The notes under the pieces are model-generated. The model was not told where the DNA came from, made no database searches, and saw nothing but the letters and a program-made list of their open reading frames with translations. Positions 1 through 12,659 of a DNA stretch of 64,000 bases are shown one piece after another (the first letter of the stretch is position 1; every line of letters starts with the position of its first letter). The position numbers were made by a program, and so were the translations under genes. Source of the stretch: Dimorphilus gyrociliatus (lineage: Eukaryota > Annelida > Polychaeta > Dinophilidae); NCBI GenBank assembly GCA_904063045.1, contig CAJFCJ010000012.1, positions 1,240,001-1,304,000 of the forward strand. Direction: 5' to 3'.

Positions 1-528
1 TTTATGTTGAATTCTATAGAATGCAAATTGTTTTGTATTTTTAACGTATAAATTCCATAAAGTCGATTATCAAGTTGAAATGCAAACTTTATTAGTATAG
101 AGATCTAACGTGAAGTATGTAAACTTTCTTTTTGCGGCAGCAGCATCTAAAGAAAAACAATAATTTTTTTCCATCGCCTTTTTTCATATTATTGTTGGAA
201 AAAAAACTTCCAAAACTACGACTTTTTATTAAGAGAACTGGTGAGAATACAACCGTTAAATCCTGGGGGAGCGATAAAAGCGGCCAGTAATACAACGGAA
301 TAAATCGCCGTGTCATACTAACTGCATTTGGTAACCATGGACTTTAAAAGATCTTTTAAATTTTAGATAATATAATCGGAAGTTTCCTGGTTTAAGTTTT
401 TATTATACAATTTTTATTAAACGTTAAACCAACTATTTTTTTGTATATACAAATACAAAATGCACCATTTTAATAACTAGCAAGGAAAACGTGTATCACA
501 GAAAAATACGTTATAAATTTAATTCTTC
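1..528. other. 3' flank of the kibra gene
   Basis: No gene was recognised left of the kibra stop codon. The stretch holds the probable 3' UTR of kibra and AT-rich spacer. A minus-strand reading frame across 92-316 looks like chance: it is lysine- and phenylalanine-rich with no domain. Confidence 0.6.
399..418 (-). terminator. Two AATAAA polyadenylation signals of kibra
   Basis: On the minus strand AATAAA occurs at 413-418 and again at 399-404, about 110-130 bases after the kibra stop codon. This is a normal distance for 3' end formation. Use of either site is inferred. Confidence 0.55.
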
Positions 529-3500
529 TTAAACGTTGCTGTCCAAATCTTCAGATTGTTCTCTTATAGCTAATTGAGGTGATACTGGGACAGCTGATGC
601 GGGACTTGTAAAAAATGCCATTCGTTCTCTGAAGAATAATATTAATTACTTGATAACTATTGAAATTTTGTATATTCATCAATATTACTTAAATAATGCA
701 GCGTTAGGTTCCTTTTGAGCTCTTCTTAACTTATTTATTTCGTGGGTTGCCTTTTTTAATTTCTTTTCGGCCAGATCTTCTACTTTCGAATCTTTGGTAC
801 AAGATTTTTCTCTCTCATTCTAATGATTTAATTAAGAGAATCGTTAGTAAAATTTTACAAATATTTATGATCATACCAATTTTTCTGCTCTATTTAGAAT
901 TGATTGGCATCCATCATCTCTCATCCATTCAGGTAATTCACCTTCTTTACCCCGTTTAATCTTTTCTAACTCCTCTTTGACTAGAGTTAATCGAAGAATA
1001 TCTTCTTCTTCCTGCTCAACTCTCTGTTTGGAAGCCTGAAGCGCCAATTCCAAATCCAAAGAGGTAGGGGCCTGAGTTGTTGATTTTGCCTTCTTAACGT
1101 TCACAATTGGGGCTTTAGATAGTCGAATACTTCTTCTTTCAGATGCATAGCGTTGAAAAGGTGATTTTCTTTGATATTTTGGGAGAGTTGAATCGCTATC
1201 ACTTCTGTTTAACTGAAAAAAAATTATCCAATGTATATGCGGCGCCATCTATGTATTTAATAGGATACTAACTCTGTATATATTATGATCGTCGAAGTTC
1301 AAATCGGAATGAGCAGGAGAAAATGTTTTTGATCGTCGTATGAGTTTAGCATCTTCGGAAGCTGTTACCATCAATTTAGATGGAGGATTGCAAACGGCTG
1401 CTTCAGTATTGGTTTCAGCGTCTCGTTTCACTAGTCTTACAGTATCACATGGCGATAATTCTTCTTCAATCGCATATGTTTCCTCCTCAATCTCCAAAGG
1501 TGAACTCTCTCGAGTATCGACAAGATTTTGAACAGAACTTGGATCAAGATTCCTCGACAGTGTAGAAGGCTGAGAGGCAATAATTGTTGATTCGTCACTA
1601 CTCTCTTCACAAACACTTGATCCTCGAGTAAGTTCACGTGCTCTATGAGAATATTGATAAGTTTTAAAGAATAAAAAAACCTGAAATGAAACCCTTTACA
1701 AGAGGGTATTCATCAACGAGTATAGGAACTATTTTAGGAATGGTGCCACATACAATACTCAAATTCTAAAGGCCTATTATAAAGTTTATTGACATAGGGC
1801 GTCTTTATAATGTGAATTTGAATATTAGGATATAAAACCATTTTAGTATTAAAAAATATGACTCACTTTGAATTTCGTGGAGATTCAATTCGTAATCTGT
1901 GATCTGATGTGTCGAGTAGTTCTTTAACTTTATCGGCTCCTTCCTACAATTAGAAATTATTTTCAGAATGTTTTCACAAATTCAAGTACTCAATTTTTTA
2001 AATGTTTAATTAAATACATAGGTTTCTTAAAGATCATTGAGTTAGGGATAAAAAACAACCTCTGTTTGAATTAGGTTTTCTCCTTAACCCCGTCTTTTTT
2101 CTGTCGTAAACCCTTTAACCTTATAAACTGAATCAATTAACTTAGCGCTTTCAAAAACATTCTTATCCACGAATAGGTAATGCACTGTTTTTAGCACTTC
2201 AACGCAAGGTATTCATCTTTGAATTTTATGACAAAGGTAAGAATCTACTGCCTATTCTCCATAAAGTTTATATCATGGATTAAACAAAGCACTAGCTTAG
2301 TATGTTACCTACTATTCACGTCACAAAGAGAGTGTATGACGTCATGAGGATTCAAGCGCTCGGCAAAATGCCAAAACCTGTCATCTCAGCCTTATAATTA
2401 AAAAAACTTCTGGCAGAGGTAATTACACTAACAAAAGTGAACCGAGTGTTAAAGCCTCATTGTAAGTTGAAAGGAATTACGTAAGTTAAAAATAAGCATA
2501 TAAACTGTTCGTACGTGGGCGAGAAATGTAATCGATTTTGGAAAGTAAACCAAAAAGTGCCAAAGCGGCACTAAGCAGATACATGCCCTCGACGGACTCG
2601 TTAAATCTAGTTCAAGGACTTTTCAGTACAAATGCGTATGTTCAATCACAGATGAAGTTATTTAAAGCACTTTTTAAGTCAATAGAATAACGCGACAAAA
2701 TTGAACATCTGCGGAAGTACGCAAACAAAGCATTTTGCTAAAGTAAATACTAACCAACGGTTGAGCGACGGGCAAAACTTCGGATAGTATATTATACCAG
2801 CAGGTAGTAGGCCTGTCATAAGTATTTAGAGTAACTTCTGTAACACCCACAGATTCTAAATTGTCCCCTCGAATAGAACACAAATGAACTTGAAGTGATG
2901 TAGTTTGAAGACTGTTTTTACCAAGTGAAGTTTTCCATATATCTCCTAGCTTTGAGCAGGAGGACGAGAATGGACAACTGGTGAAAGTATTGGTTTCAGG
3001 TATAAGACGAGCAACTAAACAAAGCGAACACTGAAAATTTCTAAGATATCGAACTTGATCGAAGTTAACTTGTAAGCAGTTTTCTTCCTTCAAATATGTT
3101 AGGGTCAGTTGAAGTTGAGCTAAATTATCTGAGTTTTGGGAAAATGATTCAAAGACACCGCTATCGGACGTCACACCGCCGTCACTAGGGGAAGAACCAG
3201 TGTAGCTGCGGGTTGGGCCTGAGGCACCTACCCCTGAACTGCTTTCAGATATAGGTGATAACGGTGGAACCTCTGTAGCGGTTTCAGCCTTTTTTGCTGA
3301 TAAATGCATTTCTTGCACCCGGCATGCTAAAGAAGGTGCACTGCTTCCCCTTTGTAACTTCCCCATATGTTGAGCGTAGGTGGGCGGAGGACCAAGGTCA
3401 TACGGTTCAACTGGTTGAATTTGAGCAAGGCCTGGACAGCTGAAAGCTCCACTAACAACTTCCGAGTAGCCACCAACTGCACCAATACAGTCTTGACTTC

Positions 3501-6500
3501 TGAGAGGCGGTAGATTAGCATAGGCACTCTCTTCAGCACCTCGAAATATTCCTTCAACCTTTCCATGCAAATCCTGACCGTAACTTGTATTGGAAAGGGG
3601 TGTATAGGAAAATACATCACTGAGTGAAAAATGAGAACCGGCTAGAGAGCCCAGTGAACCCCTGCTTGAGCCGGATGACATGCTCAGGGTGCTCTGAGAC
3701 AGACTTTTTATTTGCTGCTCCAGTTGGGCTGATAATCTAGTAACCTCTTGCAACTGTTCCATTAATCTCTGTTTATTTTCATCCAGTTGAAGCCGTTCAT
3801 TAATTTGTTTCTGATTCATTTGAGTTGCCTCTCTTAAATCATTTTGTAAACGCGCCATCTTTTGTCGGTTTGATATTTCGTCCTTTCCTCCTTTGCGGAC
3901 CAGGGGCTTCAATTCTCGCAGCAGCTGTTCTTTTTCTTGTATTAACAACAACAAATCCTTATCACTTCGACATTGCCCAGGATTTATCCGACTTTCAACG
4001 TCCACGAGTTGTTTTTGAAGATTTGCAACAGTACGTCGGGTTTCTGAATATCTAATTATTTGAGAGAAACATAATTGAAAATGGCAATAGAATAGTTAAT
4101 GTTGTTTGTGATTATACCTTAACCTCAATCGAACTAGCTGTCTTATGAATTCTTCCCTTTGCATTTGATCGTTATCTCCGCTTAAATCCGTCTGTGATTC
4201 ACTATCTACTAGACGATTAATTGAAAACGTCGACACGTCTGGCGATGTGCTTTTCCTAGTTCGTTCTACATCTTCTTTTAATCTTGCTAAATCCTGTAAT
4301 GCAGTCTGTATAATATGCCAATTCCATTACATGTTATATGCTATCTTACCAGAAGCAAACTATGCTTCTTCTTCTGCCTTGCGTCGATCATATGATAATT
4401 CGCCTTAATCTTTTCGTAGATGGTTGTCGCCTCAGATAAAGTATAAGGTGTTTCTTGCAAATCCATTTTATGCTGAACTCTGCATAAACAAAAGAAATTC
4501 CCAGTAGTGCGAATTTTATAAACCAAATTCAATCACGTTCGTCCATTATATATCGGATAAAAGCTTTAGTAATACCGGACTCGAGCGGTTAGCGATAAGT
4601 CATGGTAAATGTTTGTTCGTGCGCTTATCCTTAAATCAGTTCTTTTCTGTAATGCCTGTAAAATACCCAGGCACCATTCCAAAACTTAACCGCGGAAAAA
4701 TGTCGGAAAATATAGCATAATCTCCCATTAGTTAGAGCATGTAAAATTTGTCCACTTTTTCAAAGTCCTATATCTAATATGTTTGTTGTTGAGTAACTCG
4801 TATCACTTTTGCATGAAGAATTAACTATATGTAATTATATAAACAAGATGTCTATTCGTTCTATATATCTATATATAAATATACCTATACCGGTATATAT
4901 ACAGTATAAAAGAAAAAGTGAGAAGAGCGCGAACGAAAACAGCGATGGAATGCCGCATTTGCAAGCATTTCCCGCATATTTACGCGTTGATATCCAGGCA
5001 GGAATTCTGTTTTAAAGAATTTATAGAAAAGAGGAAAAAAGAGAAGAAATAAAATGAGTGTGAGAGAAAGTGCGCGAGATGCGTGGAATGGGATGCAGAG
5101 TGCTGGAGTGAAACTTACTCATAGAGAGCCTGAACTCCTTTTTCACGTTTACTTAATTCCATTCGAATTTGATTCAATTCCAGGGCTAGTCGTGTTACTC
5201 TTTTCTTGCTTAATTCTATTTCATCTCTAACAATATCAGGATCATATCGAGTCGAGGCCGAAGAAGCAACTATAAAAAGAAATAGTGTATTTAAAAAATT
5301 TACTATATAAACACAATAAAGGAAAATGTAAGAAGTATAAAGGGCATATAGAAAAATTGATAGATTTGTTCATTGATTCGACACTAGTGTATGTCTCATT
5401 CGATTTTTTTCTAAAAATTTTCTTACGCTTCTCTGCGCAGAATCGAAAGAATCGCAAACATTCGAAGCACGCCCCGTTCCAAATGGGCGTGGCTTAATGC
5501 GACCATAGGTAAAAATTATTTAGATACTTGGTAGTACGATAAACGATTATAATTATGACACGCGCTGAAAATTTTAACAATAACGTCAAAAACGATAAGA
5601 ATCGCGTAAAGCTTTTAATATAAACGAATAGTTCGCCATAAATCATTGTTAGAGTTATTAGGGAAAAAATTTATTCTGTCACAATTTTCTTTTATATTTA
5701 AATAGCTGGTGAAGAATTACAGAAGAAAATACCAAATAACTTCAGCTGTTGCGCATGCCCCCCCCCCCCTTGCCTTCTCGAAAGACCCTCCGCCTTTGCC
5801 GACCCCCTCTACTCCCGCTGAGTTGGTTCGCTTTTAAATAAAGGATTATTAAGGGGATTAGAAGATCGATAGCTTTGACGTATCATTTCTCAATAGGAAA
5901 TAAGGTGGAAATTTAGTTTTACGGCAGAATGGAATGTTAGGAATGTAGTGTTTTGTCAAAGACTGGACTGGAGAAGGAAAACACAAAAACGCGAACGTAT
6001 GCACTCTGACATTACGAGTACAAAAATCAAGGCTGAAAAAACAAGAGAAACCGCGCATTAACCACACTACAAAATGCTAACCAAACATAAAACTAGAAGC
6101 TTGGTTTTTTAGTTTCTTGCACCACAAAAACAACTATATACTAGACCTCCTACAGCAATACGAAATAGACGCTTATGAAAACAAACTTACGACTAGTTTT
6201 AGACGCCTTAAAATTGGCTAAAAAATTTCTCAAATTATCTCCTTCATTCTGCGCAATTCTTAAACGTTCTTCTTTAACGTTCAACATTTCCCTGGTCGTC
6301 TCTAAATCCGACTGGGCTTTGTCCAAATATTGACTTAGCATCTCTTTCTGCTCCTTCTTCCATAACTCCCTAGGATCTTCTATTTGATTATGACCTGAAG
6401 ATTATTTAATTTTCGTTCTAAAATTAATCTTTATTATCAGTGCACGTCCATAAATACCTTTTAAGTGATTAATATAGTAAATTCCAATGTTTTGATCATA

Positions 6501-7405
6501 GGCCTTTTCCCAGCCGTACGGCAGTTCACCTTCTTTACAGTCGCTTATATCCTTTGGCTTACTATCCCTTAAAAAAATTGAAAAATGAATTTAGAATAAC
6601 TTTCAATTCAATTCTACGTAGGCTTTTACCCAGAGAATCGATATAAAATATTTGCATATAAATTGTTCGACAATATACAGCTGTTACTCGGCGTTTGGGC
6701 TTATTGGTCAACAGAGAAGGAAATTTATCGTGTTTAACGACGTTTTTAAAGATCATCAATGAAAAAATAAGCAATGAGAGAATTTATGACGAATCGTGAT
6801 AAGAAAGGAATGCTAACTATCTTATCTTAACTTTAACGCGTATATAATCTCTGGTTATGTTTCTTTTTCGGTCAATACAGGATTGTGGGTGAAAAAAGAC
6901 ATGGTAGCGTGTACTAACTTGTGGTTTTGCAAAATTTAGCTTCGAACAATTACAAACATTCTTAACATTCCGACTGGCGCAATCTACTCGGGCAGATAGC
7001 CAATTTTCAAGTATTCAATACAGACTCTTCAATACGTCGCCTTGTTGTACACTTTATTTACAAAATATTTTTCATTGGTCATTCATTGACTAAGAAAAGG
7101 ACAGAAAACTTTCCATCCTGTTTCTTAAAGGGATTAACACTACATTGTATAGTAAAATAACTCAAGACCCTGCTCCTCCCCCTTTGTTAAAATTAAGCCT
7201 GAGTGTATTCTAATAACTAAAAGTAACTTTTTTTGGCTACCATCACTCTCAGAGGGTTGATTTCTTACCTATCTCTTGGATCGACCCAACTCGTCGTCCT
7301 GGTATTGTGGTCAATAAAAAATATTTTTCCATCAATATCCGCTTGCCTTTCCCATCCAGGTGGTAAAGGTTTTTCTTCACTCTCTTCTATTATAGAACTA
7401 GGCAT
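529..7405 (-). CDS. kibra: WWC-family protein (Kibra homologue), 12 exons
   Basis: Scaffold of the Hippo pathway that in other animals binds Merlin, Lats and aPKC at the cell cortex. Exons, 5' to 3' on the minus strand: 7405-7269, 6567-6458, 6394-6191, 5269-5119, 4479-4350, 4305-4118, 4051-2755, 1943-1867, 1642-1273, 1212-877, 819-689, 628-529. Phases agree throughout and give about 1,076 residues, close to vertebrate KIBRA. The first ATG follows an in-frame TAA four codons upstream. WW1 (about residues 13-45) contains LPPGWE and TTSWVDP. WW2 (about 57-90) contains [11 protein letters not shown] and YYINH, but its second Trp position is lost, as in the family, before QIEDPR. Coiled-coil segments follow in exons 3-7. 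A C2 domain lies at about 615-735, a charged helical segment (LDLELALQA) near the C terminus, and the protein ends DSNV, a probable PDZ ligand. A PPPTY motif sits before the C2 domain. The identity is firm; the exon 7 donor (GTTAGT) is the least certain junction. Confidence 0.95.
1213..1272 (-). other. 60-base kibra intron carrying a CTCF-like motif
   Basis: This very short intron separates the exon ending HNIYR from the one starting LNRSD. Positions 1241-1253 read GGCGCCATCTATG, which on the minus strand is the motif CATAGATGGCGCC found across the window. Confidence 0.6.
5270..6190 (-). other. kibra intron 3 with a 12-base poly-C run
   Basis: This 0.9 kb intron holds no gene. A run of 12 cytosines at 5758-5769 stands out in an otherwise AT-rich intron, followed by pyrimidine-rich, GC-richer sequence to about 5820. 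The run may be an assembly or polymorphism hot spot. Confidence 0.6.
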
Positions 7406-7748
7406 ATCGAGAGCTTATCCTTATTTAGCATATTATTGATTTTTATTCCACTATGTACATTTCAGCGTTCTATTGCAGTCTGAATGGAATACCTTGTATG
7501 CGGCTTCCATTATTAGTCACGTGATTGAAAAAAGAACTGGTGATGTCTAAAGCGACACCTTAAGTCTAAGACAAGAATTAAAAATTATGTTTCAAGCCAT
7601 CTACAGTGTATTTGAATTAAGAATAATCATTACGTTACATGTAATGTTATTTAATATAAGAACGAATCATCAAGATAAAAAGAACAGCTTAAAATTATTA
7701 ACAAGGTATTATTGCTTTTAAAAAGAATACGCGTATTTTTTCTGTAAT
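7406..7748. other. Spacer between kibra start and SLC6 stop
   Basis: Kibra and the transporter lie in the same orientation, with 343 bases between the transporter stop and the kibra ATG. The promoter and 5' UTR of kibra must lie here or within the last transporter exon. A CACGTG E-box is at 7518-7523. No TATA box was picked out with confidence. Confidence 0.45.
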
Positions 7749-10700
7749 TTAGACAGTATTTTCTTTATAGCCTTGTTGATTATCAGGAAAATCTAATAAT
7801 TTTTTTTGGTGATCTTTTAATATCGGCTTTGTCAATTCAGCGACTCGCTATATTGTAAAAAAGTAAGAAAATTAAATCATATACAAACATAATATAAGTA
7901 ATATAAAATTTGTCTTGCTTATATAAAAGAGAAATTATATATATATATATATATATCAGTTCGGTATCTATCTTATGAATGACATCATATAAACTCTCTC
8001 TCCATCTTTTTATTAAATACCTTCATTAAACTTCCTTCGCTTGAAATAATCTTTACAATAGCAACAATAGGAATCATTATGACTGATAGAGCTGCCAGAG
8101 ACCAACCAATTGCAATTGCCCATTTTGGATATGTATAGGTTTTATTATACGTCAACTCGGAGTAAGTAACGCAAGCAAGGATGAAAATAGTCTAAAACGT
8201 AAAAGGAATAATATGTAAAGTCGGTTATTTGAAACAATAGGATTAATTTCTCTTTGCTTGTACACTTAAAGCCGAAAAAAGTACTTACAAGATCTAATAT
8301 CGGAGTCACGCTAAACCAAAACCATTTCAATAAGGGTTGAATTCTCCTACCCATCATATATTCAAGATTCATCCAATATCTATTAACACCGTAGACATGG
8401 GCGATGGCTACGCATTCGAAAACAGCCACTAGAACGACTATTCTACCTCCAGAATAATAATCGAACAGCTGGAATACGTACATGCCGCCCTATTTGAAAG
8501 ATATTAGCAAAAAAACTCTCATTTGACATTCTATATCATAGGCTGAAAGTTTTGAATTGTGTTTTAAAGTTAAAATTAAAATAATTACCCGAGTTACCAT
8601 AGATAAACCAATGAAAAATGATATTATGCATATAACTGCAATAAATATCTCTTTTCTTTTCCCGACTCTTAATTTCTCAGGATATTGATCAACTACAGCT
8701 GTTACGAACCCCTCGACCCCGACGAATTGGCTGTCAAGTCCCAGTAGGATAAGCATAATAAAGAAAAAGATACTCCAAACGACGGATCCTGGCATTTCTC
8801 CAATTGCTTTCGGATATGCGATAAAGGCTAGTCCTTGAAAAAATTCAACAAATTTTAAAAAATAACTCGAAAATTTATCAAATTCAATTAGCACCAGGTC
8901 CGCTTTCGGCAACGTGTTCAATCGGTATCCCATGGGTATGTGACATGAAACCCAGCACTGAAAATATAACGAAGCCTCCTAAGAAAGATGTTCCAGAATT
9001 CGTAAGCGCAAAAAGACAACTATCTTTCAGGACATTGTGATGGAAGTCGTTGTAAGAGCCCAAAGCAGTCAAGGTTCCAAGGGATATCGAATAGGAGAAG
9101 AATATTTGCGTTCCGGCATCAACCCAAACCTGAATTTCTTTCAGTTTTGACCAGTCTGGTACTATGTAAAACTTTACGCCTTCAAGCGATCCGGGTAATG
9201 TAGCACCTCTTATTAATAAGATGAACATAAACAGATAAGGTGCCGGTGCTGTGATATACATAACTTTTCCTGAAGATTTGATACCTTTGCAAATGCAAAG
9301 GTAAACAACAATCCAAGCCAACAACAAACATAAGGCTAAATCCCATTTAATTGCTCCCGGTTCATCTATCCCTGATGATATGTTTAAGACTTTTCTCCTG
9401 CAAAGTAAATATGGAAAGTAGTCAAATAAGTCTCATTATTCTAGGCAAAAGTCGAAAAGCCAAGGCAAACAACACGCAAAAAAGACTTAGTGCACTCTGA
9501 TTAGAAGATAGAATACTTATTTACTTCTTAAAAAATTTAGTTAATATAATTACTTTACAATTATCTTTTTGCTTTAATTAATTTATAAAGAGAAAACTAA
9601 TTTAGTATGCTTATTTAGTGAAAATAAAACTCTATTGATATTCAATAGATGGCCCTAGTGAAACACAGGCAACAGAAACTGATATATATATATATATATA
9701 TATATAATTTTAGTGATAGATTGCATGTCCTCTTTAACTCATAAAAGGATAAAAAAAATATTTTTTTTGGGCAAATAATAATATAATTGTAAAAAAAATT
9801 GATTTTTCAAGATAATCTTTTAATATTTACATGCTAGTTGTTCGATGAACTTTTTATCCTTTTTTCCGAATTGTTTTGTAGGCACGTTTCGTACTTAAAC
9901 TTAATATCTTTCAATTTTCTATTTTATGCTGATGACGTAACCAAAAGAATTAATTCATTCTCAAGATTATTATCAAGTACCTGACTTCCTTTACGTACAT
10001 GTTTTCCTTTTTAAACCAGATTAAGTTCGTTGCAATTAATTAACGAGCTGACAGAACGAACGCTTTTTGTTAATCAATATATACAATGCTTTCTATGCAT
10101 TAGGACGATTTCTCATAGAATTATTCTTTTTTTGTAAAGGAAGCGACACTTTGAAGTAAAAGGATTATAGAACAAAAGTAGCTGCTGACAGAGTTTGGAA
10201 TAGAAGGAATAACCAATTTGATTTTCGAAAAGATAGCAAGGTTCTTTAATACACTTAGTTCCAAGGATCTCTAAGACAAGATCAACAAGTCATTAGAAGT
10301 GCTCCTAGGAAATTTTTTTCTCCTTCTCATTCCATCTTACTTTCTCGATTATTCACTTAGTTAAGCGGGAAACGCTAGTCTTTGAAATATTAAAAAAGAC
10401 AAGTCTAATTTTCGGCCTAATAGCGACTAATTATCCTAGAAATCAATCAAAATTTCTGTAAGTTCTTATATCTCATAAATAAGCTTAACTTGGAAGGAAG
10501 AATACTAGTTAATAAGAAACTTTTGCTTCAATCTAAAAATAGAAAGGAGAGGTGTCGATTGTAACTAAAATAATCTTACTCCCAAAATTCAGTGACAGGA
10601 TCTACCGAAACTTGGGATCCATTAATTGTGCTATTCGTGCCGTTCTTATAAACACTACAATTGTCTGTGTTCCAATCATTATCGCAGTGAGTCCAAGGTA

Positions 10701-11258
10701 ATCGGCTCGTAAAAGAAGCGAACAGGTAATAAAATGCCCAACAGAGAATTACGTTGTAATAGATGTTTAAAAGAGCCACTATAATCATAGTAGCCACTCC
10801 AATACCTGTAATTATGTTATTGTAAAGAGCGGTGACAGAAAAATCAATAATTCAGATACCTTGAAGCAAAGGGCAAATATTCCAACATTTTAGACCTCCT
10901 ACTCCCATAAATTGACCTAAAGATGCCTCTAGGAAGAACATCGGTATGGCGGCAAAAAATACGCATATGAAATATGGAATTAAAAAGGCGCCTCCACCAT
11001 TTTTATAACATAAGTATGGAAATCTAAATGGAAAGATCAAAATCGATATCTAAGAAAAGTATGGATTAAATATCAATTAATTTGTATAGCCTTTAAAGCT
11101 AGATAATTAATACAGAAATATATATTAATGTATAGGTGAATTGACCTCCAAATATTGCCCAAACCTACGGAAAAACCAATACAAGCAAATAGAAAGTCTA
11201 TTTTTCGTGTCCATTTCTCTCTTTTCTGAATTTTTTCCTCTGGTAGATTCTCGCTCAT
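7749..11258 (-). CDS. SLC6 Na+/Cl- dependent transporter, creatine/taurine/GABA subgroup, 8 exons
   Basis: Plasma membrane symporter with 12 predicted spans, importing a small amine or amino acid with Na+ and Cl-. Exons: 11258-11146, 11023-10860, 10805-10580, 9397-8895, 8833-8589, 8489-8289, 8191-8021, 7847-7749. The sum is 1,722 bases, or 573 residues, a normal size. TM1 carries [20 protein letters not shown] split by an intron inside Arg. The large second extracellular loop has a Cys pair ([10 protein letters not shown]) and N-glycosylation sites (NGT, NST, NGS). Other family blocks are [35 protein letters not shown] and [15 protein letters not shown]. The GF-x-VGLGN form of TM1 and NICPLLQG after TM2 resemble SLC6A8 creatine transporters; other segments fit taurine and GABA carriers, so the substrate is open. 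The last exon gives the tail RVAELTKP...ENTV. The exon 4 donor is G|GTGCTA, weak but required by frame. Confidence 0.95.
7936..7956. repeat. (TA)n microsatellite
   Basis: About ten uninterrupted TA units lie inside the last intron of the SLC6 transporter. Confidence 0.9.
9398..10579 (-). other. Largest intron (1.2 kb) of the SLC6 gene
   Basis: The intron splits the EFWE|RKVLN block at the end of the second extracellular loop. It holds a (TA)n run at 9682-9706 and an AGATGGCCC sequence near 9650, a weak relative of the CTCF-like motif. No coding sequence was seen. Confidence 0.7.
9682..9706. repeat. (TA)n microsatellite
   Basis: About twelve uninterrupted TA units within the SLC6 intron. Confidence 0.9.
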
Positions 11259-11939
11259 TGTTTATCTGTTTTTGTGAAGGAGAAAATCGATTAGATAAGG
11301 GTAATTTGGATGTAAAAAACTGTTGTAAATATGTTGAAGCATTTGAGGAAATTTCCCATATTAAGATATTCTTTCAATATTAATATATTTTAATATAACT
11401 GTTATAAAAGAGTTACATTTAGTACAAAGTCCATTTATAAAAGTATAAAAGAAACATCTTTGAATTTCCTATTTTATTTAAATTTTGTTTGCCAGATTTT
11501 TTTAGAGAGCAAAACCTAACCCTTTTGGTGTGGATCAAGTTTTTTTTTATTTTTTTTGCCAATATCTCTTTTCCCTAGTTTTATTTTTTAAGATAATAAA
11601 ATTTTAGAAAGTTAAATAAAATCTGTCATGTTTAAGTTTTTCCTGTCATAAAAACTTAAACCTAAATATTAGCAAGTAAGCTTTAAAAGACTTTCATGTA
11701 AATTAGGAATGAAGGATATTTAAGTAATTTTTTTCTCTACAAGTACAAGTCTATATATAAATAAAAGACTATAAATCTTACTCTTCATATCGCTCAAAAC
11801 GGTGTAGTTAGAAAGATGAAATGAAGACGGAAAATTTGCCAATTCCACGATACTAATCATTGATTAATTAAGCAACAGATTAGCTTCTTTTGATCTAGAA
11901 ACCAATCTTTCCGATACGGCCATAGGCATAGCGAGGAAA

Positions 11940-12115
11940 GAGCGTTAACGTTGGAAAAATAATATAAATAAGAGAACGAGAAGATAGAGAGGGCAAGAAA
12001 AAGGGCTAGGGCAAGCTACAGTGAAAGAGAGGTAGAACGAGAGTGAGAGTGATGGAAAATAAGCGATACACAGATCCACACAACAAGGGAGAGCGAGAGT
12101 AAGAGCGAGGGACAG
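11940..12115. repeat. Purine-rich GAGA-type tract
   Basis: The plus strand is strongly biased to A and G with repeated GAGAG, GAGAGT and GCGAGAGT units. It lies about 0.7-0.85 kb upstream of the SLC6 start codon. A regulatory role, such as binding of GAGA-type factors, is inference only. Confidence 0.5.
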
Positions 12116-12645
12116 TAAATTTTTCGTATAAAAACGATATAGTGCTATAGCTTTGACATATGACCTAATTTCATCAATTATTCATTTCTAGAAAGACCAA
12201 CATATTTAAATCTACAAAGAGATATTAGGCGAATAAACGGTTGAGTAATCTATATAAATGAAAGACAGAGAGATTTAGATATATTATGAATATGTATAAG
12301 GCTGACTTGTATCTTTTCGCTCAAAGAATATTAAAATTGGCATTTAGAAATAATGTCTACGTTATTAAGCTGATTCATTTAAAGAAAATTATTTCTTTAC
12401 GTTCCATTTATGTGAACACTATTTCCCTATTTGTTTATTACAGATCCGAATAAGACTAAGCAATACTAGAAACTAGGTGATCAATTTACGAAGGAAGGCA
12501 AGAAAGTACCTTGGAAATCACTGGAAAAGGTTGGAATAAATGATGTAGCGGCTGATCGTCGAGTCGTGTCGAAGAACTGGCTATAGAAATAGATGGTGCT
12601 GCTTGCATTAAAGAGGATATATTACTTGCAAGCTATCTTTCGACA

Positions 12646-12659
12646 GGCGCCATCTGTCG
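12646..12659 (-). promoter_or_regulatory. CTCF-like motif between SLC6 and the 7TM gene
   Basis: The minus strand reads CGACAGATGGCGCC, containing the exact core AGATGGCGC that recurs in the window. Confidence 0.45.
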
